A stretch of 42,481 nt of DNA, from NCBI GenBank assembly GCA_029288425.1, contig JARIHD010000033.1:1-42481 (forward strand). Reading direction: 5' to 3'. The first letter of the stretch is position 1; each line of letters opens with the position of its first letter. This DNA is from Candidatus Saccharimonadota bacterium. GTDB taxonomy: Bacteria > Patescibacteriota > Saccharimonadia > Saccharimonadales > UBA4665. The notes beneath the pieces were generated by a model, which saw only the letters and a program-made list of their open reading frames with translations, did not search any database and was not told the origin of the DNA. The position numbers were made by a program, and so were the translations under genes. This document shows, in pieces, positions 7,695-15,468 of the stretch.

Positions 7695-8312
7695 TGGCGC
7701 CACGACAGGCAGTCCAAGGTCGTGCAGACCTTTACGCCTATCCGGCTCGGCCAAGGCACAGACCATGTTAGTATCGTAGGCAGCAGTCATATACAGACAC
7801 GCCGCTGCAAGCGCCCGATTAGTCAATTCGGGCATATCAGTGTGACGGATGGCCCTGTCAACACTTTCGTCCGAAGGCCAGCGCAGTTCGAAAAATTCAC
7901 CTGGATCAGGAGTATCCTGGAGCGCCAGGCCCGACGCCGCAGGAACCTCCGGTAATAGCCTGATAAGATGCTGCACCCAGCGTCCGGCCGAAGTCGAAAA
8001 ACCGCCTATACCAATATCATAAGCTACACCTAAGTGCGTCAGGACAGAACGCAACGCAACCTGCGAAGCCTCCAAGGCAAGCACTGGATCATGAAATACA
8101 TGCGGCGGTGCATTTTTCAAGCCCCACCCGTCAGCCGCACCTTTCGCCTCTAAAATAGCGGATATATTGCTAACCACCGAATTAATCTCGGCAATACCCG
8201 CCAGTGCTCTAGGGTGATAAAATGGTGTGCTACATACGGGCTCAGGAGCTTCGTTGCTTACTTCAAGTCGCAGGTATGGCGACGACTGAGCACGCCTTAT
8301 ACGTCCGTGCAT
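7689..8312 (-). CDS. Unknown array protein P6 (most divergent member)
   Basis: The 207-aa soluble protein is the last of six consecutive minus-strand genes of similar size. I do not recognise a family. It resembles the others in layout: a short basic N-terminus followed by an apolar strand (MHGRIRRAQSSPYLRLEVS), a helical segment (about 37-60), a central region, and a C-terminal helix ending with DLGLPVVAPI, like the DLGLP/ALGLP ends of neighbours. Its central part is more diverged and membership is tentative. No signal peptide or membrane segment is seen. A TACACT box (8322-8327 on the minus strand) lies 9 nt before the ATG, so it may have its own promoter and a leaderless transcript. Confidence 0.65.
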   Translation of the reverse strand: MHGRIRRAQSSPYLRLEVSNEAPEPVCSTPFYHPRALAGIAEINSVVSNISAILEAKGAADGWGLKNAPPHVFHDPVLALEASQVALRSVLTHLGVAYDIGIGGFSTSAGRWVQHLIRLLPEVPAASGLALQDTPDPGEFFELRWPSDESVDRAIRHTDMPELTNRALAAACLYMTAAYDTNMVCALAEPDRRKGLHDLGLPVVAPI

Positions 8313-8349
8313 AGTACCCGTAGTGTACGATAAAAACGTGTATTTTTAA

Positions 8350-9015
8350 TTAACTTGCACCAACAAGACCAAGCGTGGTCATACCCATTGCCAATTCATC
8401 CGGAGTCATATCGCCCATACCATCCGGACCTGGTGTCCAGTCAGAACAAATGGAACGTTTCAGAAGATTGAAACTCGTTTTAGCCATAAATAGCGTCAAA
8501 TCATCTCTATCTACTTTTGTGGAGTTATCTTCTGCTATCCACATCGTCGTATGCGTCGCTCCACATAGTTGCTGCCCCTTGGCCCACACAAACACAGACG
8601 ACCTCCGTACCGTTTCTTTTCCAGCTTTTCCAGAGTCCCGCTCAGTAATATACACCAACGCATGTCTGCCAAGCCTGTTTTCTTCGTATTTTCCGATGGC
8701 CGTAAGCCTCAAATAGGATAAGCCCAGCGGCAAGCTGGATACATGACGTTTCGCGATACACATGACATCCTCTTGCACCCCATTACGCCATACCATAAGC
8801 TCTTTTATACTCCTAAGAAATAATCCCGCCTCTTGCGCCACCATAGGAGAAGAGTCGGGTTCCACGCGTTCATTGACCGGTTCGTGGACAGGAAATTGAT
8901 AGTGTTCGGAAAACGGTATGATTACCGTTGGAGCCGTTGCATTCCGACGCTCTTCGGGTGTAAGAGGCGGGTGCGATGGCACTAATCGTGGACGCTTTGA
9001 ACAGAACTCAGACAT
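8350..9015 (-). CDS. Unknown array protein P5
   Basis: This 221-aa soluble protein shares the array layout: a basic N-terminus with an apolar strand (SKRPRLVPSHP), a helix FLRSIKELMVWRNG (about 67-80), a beta-rich centre (RHALVYITERDSG followed by SSVFVWAKG), a helix TLFMAKTSFNLLKRSI, and a C-terminus with TPDELAMGMTTLGL that matches the EGEYHRGLTELDLP end of P4. No known domain or catalytic motif is recognised. It lies 12 bp downstream of P4. A TATGAT box (9027-9032, minus strand) 11 nt before the ATG suggests its own promoter with a very short leader. Confidence 0.7.
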   Translation of the reverse strand: MSEFCSKRPRLVPSHPPLTPEERRNATAPTVIIPFSEHYQFPVHEPVNERVEPDSSPMVAQEAGLFLRSIKELMVWRNGVQEDVMCIAKRHVSSLPLGLSYLRLTAIGKYEENRLGRHALVYITERDSGKAGKETVRRSSVFVWAKGQQLCGATHTTMWIAEDNSTKVDRDDLTLFMAKTSFNLLKRSICSDWTPGPDGMGDMTPDELAMGMTTLGLVGAS

Positions 9016-9027
9016 TCGTCCAATCTA

Positions 9028-9771
9028 TCATAATGACGCGGGGAGATCCAATTCTGTCAGACCTCTATGGTATTCGCCTTCGGCAAGGTGGGGAATACCA
9101 TAATGGCGATCCCAGTGTTGTCCCGTAGCCATGCGCACAAAGTTAAACGCAGCAAGGGCCTGTCCGACGCGAACTACTGCGTGGCTGGAATCCGGTATTT
9201 CTTCTAGAATATCTTCGTCTAAAATATGCCGATCACCTTCCGTTACGGCCGGCCGGGTAAGCAACGTTTTTTGATTCGATTCGACAAATGCCGCCGGCCC
9301 CTTTGTATAGAGATCAGAACACTGAAAGGTGAGGAGCTTCATCTTTCTGGCCAAAGTTTTACTATCAGTGCAAACACTGACAGACAAAGCCGTTACGAAC
9401 CCTTCCGAGTGTTTCCGGAAATATCCGGCTGTGCGCATAGCAAGGGGTTGGAATTGCGGCGGGGCGCCTACTTGCCAGGCACCTAGTAGCCGTATCATAT
9501 CACCTCCGGAAAGTGGAATATCGGGCCCGCCCTGAACGCGCATGAGGTGCCCGATACTTTTGGATAGCGCCATTATCTCTTTAACTCCCATGTCAGCTTC
9601 AGGCTGTCCAAACAAGCCGGGGCGCGGCATAAAAACAGGGTAATGGCAATTGGGCAACTTGTTGGCGTCATGCAAAGCGCCAGCAGAAACGGAAGTCGAG
9701 GTGGATTCAGCAGGAACAGAAAGGCCGCCCTGTATCAGCTGAAATGGATGTGGTCGTCTATGTTTTGACAT
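9028..9771 (-). CDS. Unknown array protein P4
   Basis: The 247-aa soluble protein is clearly paralogous to P3: both have a PGLFGQPEAD/PGELFGDPDA motif before a helix, a beta core (ALSVSVCTDS here, TLGVSVHTDR in P3), a VRVGQALAAFNFVRMATGQ helix and an IPHLAEGEYHRGLTELDLP end. P1 and P2 share the last two elements more weakly. The N-terminus MSKHRRPHPFQLIQGGL is basic then apolar, as in all members. No export signal, membrane segment or enzyme motif is seen. A TAAAAT box (9778-9783, minus strand) 6 nt before the ATG fits a leaderless mRNA. Function unknown. Confidence 0.75.
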   Translation of the reverse strand: MSKHRRPHPFQLIQGGLSVPAESTSTSVSAGALHDANKLPNCHYPVFMPRPGLFGQPEADMGVKEIMALSKSIGHLMRVQGGPDIPLSGGDMIRLLGAWQVGAPPQFQPLAMRTAGYFRKHSEGFVTALSVSVCTDSKTLARKMKLLTFQCSDLYTKGPAAFVESNQKTLLTRPAVTEGDRHILDEDILEEIPDSSHAVVRVGQALAAFNFVRMATGQHWDRHYGIPHLAEGEYHRGLTELDLPASL

Positions 9772-9815
9772 ACTTTTATTTTATTACCTCGGCGAGCTTT
9801 GGGGCAGACTAATGG

Positions 9816-10553
9816 CTACGACGTTTCACCAATGAGCGGCAGGCCCAAAGCGGCAATGCCCAGATAGTATTCGCCCTCGCCCAGACGGGGAATATTCGAA
9901 TAAGCGCCATCGCGTTGTCCAAGGGACAGGCGTGCGAAATTAAATGCCACTGCAGCCTGGCCGGCGCGTACTGGATTGTCGCTCGTCAGCGAAAGGCTGC
10001 GTGTATTCGTAGTGCCAAAATCGGGATCCCAATCTTCTTCGACATATTGCCTGGTTATCCAGGCCATGGCCCGCCCGTCCTCTGCGTCAGGGTCGAAACA
10101 GTGCACGTACACGGTTTTGGTACAGGATGCATGCCTGTCAGTATGCACACTGACCCCTAACGTAGCGAACGTACCCGTTTCTCCTATCTTATGACTTACC
10201 CGCATGAGAGGATTAGAAAGGCGCAGATGATGCGGACGATCCCTCCAACTCCGCCAGTCAGCAAGAAGCCCATCCCGATCGGTCCCAAAATGAGTAGTCA
10301 GCAGCTGTTTGACGCCGTAGCAAATGGTCTCTATCTCCGACGCACTTATCCTCGCGTCCGGATCCCCAAAGAGTTCCCCTGGCTGGCTGCAAAAAACTGT
10401 ACGTGCATGGCGGTTAAGATCGTATGCCTGGACTACATCGACCTCACTCAAGTCTTCAGGTGGCTGCGCAAAAGCAGCATCCACACCTTCCAGCGTTGAA
10501 TGAACCACAGATATTTTTCTATGTTTGCCTGTTAGTCTATTATGTTTGCCCAT
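9816..10553 (-). CDS. Unknown array protein P3
   Basis: The 245-aa soluble protein is the closest relative of P4 (shared FG-PDA segment, TLGVSVHTD beta core, QAAVAFNFARLSLGQ helix, IPRLGEGEYYLGIAALGLP end). Its N-terminus MGKHNRLTGKHRKISVVHS is strongly basic, then apolar. AAGG 4 nt before the ATG could be a weak Shine-Dalgarno; no convincing -10 box is placed at leaderless distance, unlike most neighbours. It lies 44 bp upstream of P4 and 75 bp downstream of P2. No domain is recognised. Confidence 0.75.
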   Translation of the reverse strand: MGKHNRLTGKHRKISVVHSTLEGVDAAFAQPPEDLSEVDVVQAYDLNRHARTVFCSQPGELFGDPDARISASEIETICYGVKQLLTTHFGTDRDGLLADWRSWRDRPHHLRLSNPLMRVSHKIGETGTFATLGVSVHTDRHASCTKTVYVHCFDPDAEDGRAMAWITRQYVEEDWDPDFGTTNTRSLSLTSDNPVRAGQAAVAFNFARLSLGQRDGAYSNIPRLGEGEYYLGIAALGLPLIGETS

Positions 10554-10628
10554 CTGGCCTTATTTCCGTTTTGAACTATTATTGCAACAACTTTCAAAAC
10601 GCTATTATATCATATAGTTAATAGAAAG

Positions 10629-11438
10629 TTAATCTTTTTCAAAGCCAGGGATAGGGAGCCCAAGCATCCTCAAGTCGTCCCGCTCTCGCTGCGCTCGGCC
10701 CCTTTCCCACCATTCCTTCCATGGTTCGGTTATCCGGGGTATGTTCAAATTATCAAATACAAAAGGAATCTCGCCATCCGGGACTTCCGGAATATGGCTC
10801 CAGTCCCTTGAATGAAAACCGATCGCATGCCGCAGCATAGAAAAGATAGCCCGAGCCTGATAGACCGTAACCGGGCGTGTTGCGTCGGGTTGCGGCAACG
10901 GCATCATTTCGGTTCCTGCAGGCAAAAAGTATCGGGCCCGTGAGGCGGTCGCAGGGTCCGGCTGTCCAGCTGCAATATTTTTCGGCGCCTCGAAAGTAAG
11001 CACGCTTTGCCAGCGATTTTTGCTCTCGTGGGCTGCTCGCAAGGAGGCGGAAAACTGAACAGCGATACGCTCGGCCGTTTCGTCGTACGTACAACCCACC
11101 AACGGGTGTGAGTCATATAAATAAGGGCTTGCCATGCTCATGTGACGAGGTGGTATCTCGAGTGATTTTTTGTTCAAGTCACCGTGCCGCCGCCTCATGA
11201 GCGCACCCACCGCCGCGCAAAGAATGCGTATATGCGAAGATTCCACCGGGTAGTGCTGCTCCGGCGGGATATTTGTCGGCTCCTTGTAGGGTGGCAGGTG
11301 CTCCAGTGGCGCTACTATAATCTTGGTATCCGCCTTTTGCCAGAAAGGTACGTTATCGGAATCGGACATAGGAGCTACTTCAGCCGATAAGTCCGACACA
11401 AGGTACAGGTGTCTGTTTTGGCGACGGGATTTTCTCAT
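10629..11438 (-). CDS. Unknown array protein P2
   Basis: The 269-aa soluble protein is the sister of P1. They share NIPPEQ-YPV-SHIR, a helix AAVGALMRRRHGD, a WQS-L-F beta core, GQPDPA, and VTVYQARAIFSMLRHAIGF followed by IP and a PFVFDNLNI end. P2 carries an extra Arg/Glu/Trp-rich tail (about residues 229-269). The N-terminus MRKSRRQNRHLYLVSDL is basic then apolar. A TATAGT box (11448-11453, minus strand) 9 nt before the ATG indicates its own leaderless transcript. No family is recognised; there is no signal or membrane segment. Confidence 0.75.
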   Translation of the reverse strand: MRKSRRQNRHLYLVSDLSAEVAPMSDSDNVPFWQKADTKIIVAPLEHLPPYKEPTNIPPEQHYPVESSHIRILCAAVGALMRRRHGDLNKKSLEIPPRHMSMASPYLYDSHPLVGCTYDETAERIAVQFSASLRAAHESKNRWQSVLTFEAPKNIAAGQPDPATASRARYFLPAGTEMMPLPQPDATRPVTVYQARAIFSMLRHAIGFHSRDWSHIPEVPDGEIPFVFDNLNIPRITEPWKEWWERGRAQRERDDLRMLGLPIPGFEKD

Positions 11439-11483
11439 AAAGGCGATACTATATCATAAATTAATCTTTTGCGTAAAAAGATA

Positions 11484-12233
11484 CTAGGGAGACTTCGGTG
11501 GAAGACCAAAAATAGGCTTTTCAAGTAGCTTCAGATCGAGTGTTTCAAATACATAGGGCAGCTCTGTTTCCGGAATAGGAGGAATACGCTGCGGTCCATA
11601 ATCACCGATACCATCCCCGAACCCAATCGCAGAACGCAACATTGAGAAAACAGCCCGGGCTTGATAAACAGTGACCGATTCAGGACCCCCTAGTGATAGG
11701 TCTGGCAATACTTCTTGTCCTGCATCCAGGTAATCTCTAAACCGTACCGCCTTCGCGGGGTCAGGCTGCCCTGGAATTTGAAATTTGGAGGCGCAAAAGA
11801 TCAATTCGCTTTGCCAGCGGTCAAATTTCAGGTTCCCCGTCAGTACGGAAAGGGAGAGGTGCACGCTAACGTCCGTGTCGGTCTCATAATAATTACCACC
11901 AACCCAAGGGCGTGAAGCAGCCAGGTGTCGGTCTGCACCGGGCACATAGCGGGGCGATACTTCCAACATCCGCCCCGCAGGGTCAGCATGACGGCGACGC
12001 ATCAGCAGGCCGACGGCACCGCACAGCGTACGAATATGCGAGGGCTGAACGGGATAATACTGTTCGGGCGGAATATTGGTTGGCCTTACATAAGGTGTGT
12101 CCGACTCCGGACCCAGCATCGGAATAATCTGGGTCATTGCCTTCATATCCGCTTCGGAAAAGCCACTGTCATCACTCGGCGGCAGGTCGGGAACAAGCCG
12201 TAAGCGTCTATTATCGTGGGGTAAATTTCTCAT
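11484..12233 (-). CDS. Unknown array protein P1 (first gene of the array)
   Basis: This 249-aa soluble protein opens the array. Its features in order: a basic N-terminus and strand (NRRLRLVPDLP, residues 8-18), NIPPEQYYPV (about 53-62), helix LCGAVGLLMRRRHAD (about 69-83), a beta-rich core (VSVHLSLSVLTG, then WQSELIFCAS), GQPDPAKA, helix VTVYQARAVFSMLRSAIGF, and a C-terminus with ELPYVFETLDL. The same order occurs in P2-P4. No catalytic signature is visible. TACAAT (12243-12248, minus strand) with TTTTCA 17 bp further upstream lies 9 nt before the ATG, again a leaderless arrangement. Confidence 0.75.
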   Translation of the reverse strand: MRNLPHDNRRLRLVPDLPPSDDSGFSEADMKAMTQIIPMLGPESDTPYVRPTNIPPEQYYPVQPSHIRTLCGAVGLLMRRRHADPAGRMLEVSPRYVPGADRHLAASRPWVGGNYYETDTDVSVHLSLSVLTGNLKFDRWQSELIFCASKFQIPGQPDPAKAVRFRDYLDAGQEVLPDLSLGGPESVTVYQARAVFSMLRSAIGFGDGIGDYGPQRIPPIPETELPYVFETLDLKLLEKPIFGLPPKSP

Positions 12234-12352
12234 GAAGTGCCTATTGTAGCACGGGCTGGCCGCGGTGAAAATTATTATTACGCCAGAGAAAAAACCTTTT
12301 GTGCCGACGGCAGGATTTGGTATACTTAATCTCGTTGTTCAAAAATAAAAAG

Positions 12353-12369
12353 CTGTGGGTTATCCACAG
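12353..12369. promoter_or_regulatory. DnaA-box-like hairpin upstream of a conserved gene
   Basis: CTGTGG (12353-12358) and CCACAG (12364-12369) form a 6-bp inverted repeat with a 5-nt loop. The right half contains a perfect DnaA box, TTATCCACA (12360-12368), and the left half a poor reverse copy. Only one good box is seen, so this is not evidence of an origin; it may be a regulatory site or a small hairpin. Downstream, TTGACT and a TAGTTT or TAAAAT element provide a candidate promoter for the next gene. Confidence 0.35.
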
Positions 12370-12472
12370 TTGGCTACGTATGTTTTGACTTGTTTTGGTA
12401 AACATGGTAGTTTTAAAATTAAGTGTAGAGAAACAAACACTTCTGTGTGACATAAGAGAGACGAAACAAAAT

Positions 12473-12982
12473 ATGGCAGACGTACCAGACAAACAAATCA
12501 AAAGACTGCGAGCACTCATCCAAGAAGCTGAGACAAACCTGGCTGCAGCTACCGAGCTATTAGTAAGTCTGGTCGGTGACGACGAAAAAGTCGCACCCAT
12601 TGCCCAAGATGAAAACATTGGCAAGGTCATAGAAGGTGTATTCGACGGCCAAAATATGGTCGGTTCAGATGGCAAAATGTACCCTGTGCCCGCCAACTAC
12701 GCCAGTAAATCCAAACTCGTTCAGGGCGACATCCTTAAACTCACCATTGCCGATGACGGCACATTCTTGTACAAACAGATCGGACCGATCCCCCGCAAGC
12801 AGGTCGTGGGCACACTCAAATTCGAAAACGGCCATTATTTCGTAGAAGTCGGTACCAAAGAATACCATGTACTACTCGCCAGCGTGACTTATTTTAAAGC
12901 CAAGCCGGGCGACCAAGTCAGTGTCAACATCCCCGAAGACGATGAATCCGCCGAATGGGCTGCACTCGAAGCTGCGCTTTAA
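12473..12982 (+). CDS. Conserved hypothetical protein with coiled-coil N-terminus
   Basis: The 169-aa protein begins MADVPDKQIKRLRALIQEAE. Its first 35 residues form an amphipathic helix or coiled coil. A compact beta-rich domain follows (about 50-155) with VIEGVFDGQNMVG, KMYPVPANYASKSKLVQGD (about 65-83) and a repeat-like IGPIPRKQVVGTL. It ends in an acidic tail EDDESAEWAALEAAL. I have the impression that the PVPANYASKSKLV-type motif recurs in Patescibacterial hypothetical proteins, but this was not checked. An in-frame ATG at 12395 would add 26 residues; 12473 is preferred because the protein-like, charged sequence starts there. Function unknown; a nucleic-acid or ribosome partner is a guess. 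It lies on the opposite strand to the surrounding arrays. Confidence 0.75.
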   Translation: MADVPDKQIKRLRALIQEAETNLAAATELLVSLVGDDEKVAPIAQDENIGKVIEGVFDGQNMVGSDGKMYPVPANYASKSKLVQGDILKLTIADDGTFLYKQIGPIPRKQVVGTLKFENGHYFVEVGTKEYHVLLASVTYFKAKPGDQVSVNIPEDDESAEWAALEAAL

Positions 12983-12991
12983 TCCCGCAAT

Positions 12992-13723
12992 TTATTCAGC
13001 CTTGGATTCGCCGAACCTATGCGGCATTTTATGCGCGAAAGACTCTACCCGGATACGCGCGTTCCTGTAATACAGGGTTGGCTCCGGACTTTTGTGGGGC
13101 TCCATAATAGAGTCCTCGAAACTTATAAGGCCCAAAAAACTAGCGTGCGCCACTGCTTGCGGAGCATTTTTGGCCGCAAGTTTACCAAATAGCGCGTGAA
13201 GTCTTTTATACACGTGACTCAAAGCCTGTTTAGACGATAATTCCGCGGGCGCAAACTGTGCAGCAATCGTCTCGCGGGACATCGCCCATGCCAAACACGA
13301 AAGATAGGTACGAGACTGCGCATCAACTTGCACCTCTTCTGTCGGGACGTTAGGCCGGGAGGGCATACGGAACTTCGGGGGCATATTAAAATCGTGGGGC
13401 ATAAAATGATTTATAACGATACGCGTATCATCGCCCGAGGCGATAGTTGATACATACTTTTCACCCGGTCTCTTTAGATCTCTTTCAAGCAGCAGACCGT
13501 CGTGAACAGCCATAGCAACTGCCCGTGTACGAAGCTCCAAGTCGGACACCCTACCTACCCGCACTATACCTAGATTACTGCCAAGCTCTGCACTAGAGCG
13601 CCCCAAAGTTTTGTTATTAACGCCAAAAGCTTCGCACATCTCTTTTTGCGTGAGAGCATTGGCCGAAGCCTCAAGTATAAAAGCTTCAGGCTCATTAATG
13701 GTGCGATATATTTCTTCAGACAT
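12992..13723 (-). CDS. Putative double-HTH (LuxR-like) regulator D3
   Basis: The 243-aa protein is the most diverged of three paralogues. Its N-terminal half has a helix-turn-helix-like segment (LTQKEMCEAFGVNNKTLGRS, residues 24-43) followed by RTRAVAMAVHDGLLL. The C-terminal half has a second (SRTYLSCLAWAMSRETIAAQ) followed by APQAVAHASFLGLI. Each half resembles a LuxR/GerE module with its closing RAQAVARA-like helix. No receiver or ligand domain is present. It is convergent with the conserved plus-strand gene, with a 9-bp gap between stops. Likely a DNA-binding protein; targets unknown. Confidence 0.6.
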   Translation of the reverse strand: MSEEIYRTINEPEAFILEASANALTQKEMCEAFGVNNKTLGRSSAELGSNLGIVRVGRVSDLELRTRAVAMAVHDGLLLERDLKRPGEKYVSTIASGDDTRIVINHFMPHDFNMPPKFRMPSRPNVPTEEVQVDAQSRTYLSCLAWAMSRETIAAQFAPAELSSKQALSHVYKRLHALFGKLAAKNAPQAVAHASFLGLISFEDSIMEPHKSPEPTLYYRNARIRVESFAHKMPHRFGESKAE

Positions 13724-13833
13724 AGCGGTCTCAGGATTTCAGAATGAAAAATTAACTTGTCATTTACGATTTAGTGTTAAGAATACTATAAAATATCATG
13801 AATTTATTGATACTGCAAATGTCTATGGGGAAC

Positions 13834-14568
13834 TTACGGGAAATCAAACGATGTTTCAAGCGGAATCAGGCGGTGAGCAAACCGTACAAACGGAATAGCC
13901 GCCCCTTGCTCATTTACAATAGGCTCGGGCGGCTCCTTTAAATGAGGATTCAATACGCGTGGATCTATTGCAAGTGCTCCCCAGAAACTTGCATGTGCGA
14001 TGGCTTGAGGGGCATCCAAGGCGTCCAATAGCGTGTACGTACGCTCAAGCTCTTTTTTCGTACGCGAATACGCCTTTTCTGGGTCATCAGAATAGGGGTA
14101 CAATTCACTTATTTTTCGCACACTCATACCCCAGGTAGCACATGAAAGATAAGTAAGTCTTTCGGGGGTGAGCACAATATCGTCCTCGGTCAATGTTCCG
14201 CGGCTTAGCTGTATGTAGTTCATGTTGTAACGGGGAAGATTGGCGGCGGCGGTAATCTTGATGAGCGAGTCGCCGGTGTCGCTCATACTGCAATCATATG
14301 GGACGCCGGGAATCTTTTCATCTCTTGACCTAAGTAATCCTCCGGCGATCAGCATAGCAGTGGCGCGCTTCCTGGCACCCCCGATGCCAGCGATTCCGAG
14401 CGCCTTGTATGTTTTGCTTATTTGCGACTTAGCCGTATTGGGGGTCAAATAAAATATCTTACCGGCCGTCTCGTGGCTATGTCCATTTGCGACCGCTTCG
14501 ATCAACCGCGCACCACGCCAATCTATATGTTTTACCTCTTTCACGGCACTGTCACTTCTTATCAGCAT
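13834..14568 (-). CDS. Putative double-HTH (LuxR-like) regulator D2
   Basis: The 244-aa protein has two LuxR-like helix-turn-helix units. The first is LIEAVANGHSHETAGKIFYL, continuing through NTAKSQISKTYKALGI to RATAMLIAGGLL. The second starts LTPERLTYLSCATWGMSVRK and ends APQAIAHASFWGAL. It aligns end to end with D1, including EKIP, YIQ and DPRVL-P. A GTG at 14544 aligns exactly with the first Met of D1 and may be the true start; the upstream sequence AGTGACAG is shared with D1. No sensor domain. It probably acts as a DNA-binding regulator, perhaps of the adjacent P array (inference). Confidence 0.7.
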   Translation of the reverse strand: MLIRSDSAVKEVKHIDWRGARLIEAVANGHSHETAGKIFYLTPNTAKSQISKTYKALGIAGIGGARKRATAMLIAGGLLRSRDEKIPGVPYDCSMSDTGDSLIKITAAANLPRYNMNYIQLSRGTLTEDDIVLTPERLTYLSCATWGMSVRKISELYPYSDDPEKAYSRTKKELERTYTLLDALDAPQAIAHASFWGALAIDPRVLNPHLKEPPEPIVNEQGAAIPFVRFAHRLIPLETSFDFP

Positions 14569-14595
14569 TTATCATCGTGGATGCATGCGCAGTAC

Positions 14596-15291
14596 TTATG
14601 TTTGTGCTGAAGGGAATCGATGAGCATATCTTTCAAACGGAATAGTCACACTATTTTCAAAAGCAAAGGGTTGTGGTGGTTCGAGGATCGTGGGATCGAG
14701 TACCCGAGGGTCGATGGGTAGAGCGCCCCAAAGATGCGCATGGGCGATAGCCTGCGACCCATTTACGGCGTCCAATAGGCTGTAGGTCTTCAACAGATTT
14801 TGCTTAGCATGGCGATAAGCACCGTCCGGATCCTTGCACCAGGGATGCAGCTCGCTTATTCTTTTGACGCTTACACCCCACATCGCATAAGAAAGATAAG
14901 CAAGTCTGACGGGGCTGAGGGTTATACCCTCTTGACCTGCCGTGCTCCTGCAGGGCTGAATGTAGTCGACATTATAGTGGGAAGAATGGCTACTTTCTCT
15001 AATTTGAATTAAAGCACTTTCGTCGGCCGCCATTGTAGGGACGTAAGGCTCAAAAGGAATCTTTTCATCCGTTGGCTTGAATAAACCTCCGGCGATCATC
15101 ATGGCCACGGCCCGCCTCCGGGGACTGGGCATTCCAGAAATGCCCAAATCCATATATAACCACTCAGCCTGCTTTTTAACAGTTACCCGTGTCAGATAAA
15201 AAATCTTTCCTGCGGAGTCATAGCTATGACCGTTCGCGAGCGCTTCGCCCACTTGAGCGCCGCGCCGGCTAATAGATCTTGCCTTTATCAT
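14596..15291 (-). CDS. Putative double-HTH (LuxR-like) regulator D1
   Basis: The 231-aa protein carries two LuxR/GerE-like segments at about residues 10-72 (VGEALANGHSYDSAGKIFYL onward) and 124-192 (LSPVRLAYLSYAMWGVSVKR onward). Each ends in an Ala-rich helix (RRAVAMMIAGGL; SQAIAHAHLWGAL). Known LuxR-type regulators have one such C-terminal unit; here the whole protein seems to be two. It is divergent from dnaX. TATAAT on the minus strand near 15330 gives a promoter with about 30 nt of leader. It is 27 bp upstream of D2, so D1-D2-D3 may form a unit. Confidence 0.7.
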   Translation of the reverse strand: MIKARSISRRGAQVGEALANGHSYDSAGKIFYLTRVTVKKQAEWLYMDLGISGMPSPRRRAVAMMIAGGLFKPTDEKIPFEPYVPTMAADESALIQIRESSHSSHYNVDYIQPCRSTAGQEGITLSPVRLAYLSYAMWGVSVKRISELHPWCKDPDGAYRHAKQNLLKTYSLLDAVNGSQAIAHAHLWGALPIDPRVLDPTILEPPQPFAFENSVTIPFERYAHRFPSAQT

Positions 15292-15468
15292 CTCATCATC
15301 CCTGTCACTGCACGAGCTTTTAATTGAAAATTATAGATGCTATCCGGCATTAGAGTCGGATTTTCAGGTGTTTCAGACATTCGCATTACTATACGACGCC
15401 CCACCCAAAAGGCAAGCAGAAAAAACACAACAGCGCGCGCGGCAAATCCTGCGTATAATAACAACCAA

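Noticed and set aside
12353-12369. Replication origin
   Set aside because: Only one perfect DnaA box, no AT-rich unwinding element with clustered boxes, and no dnaA/dnaN nearby.
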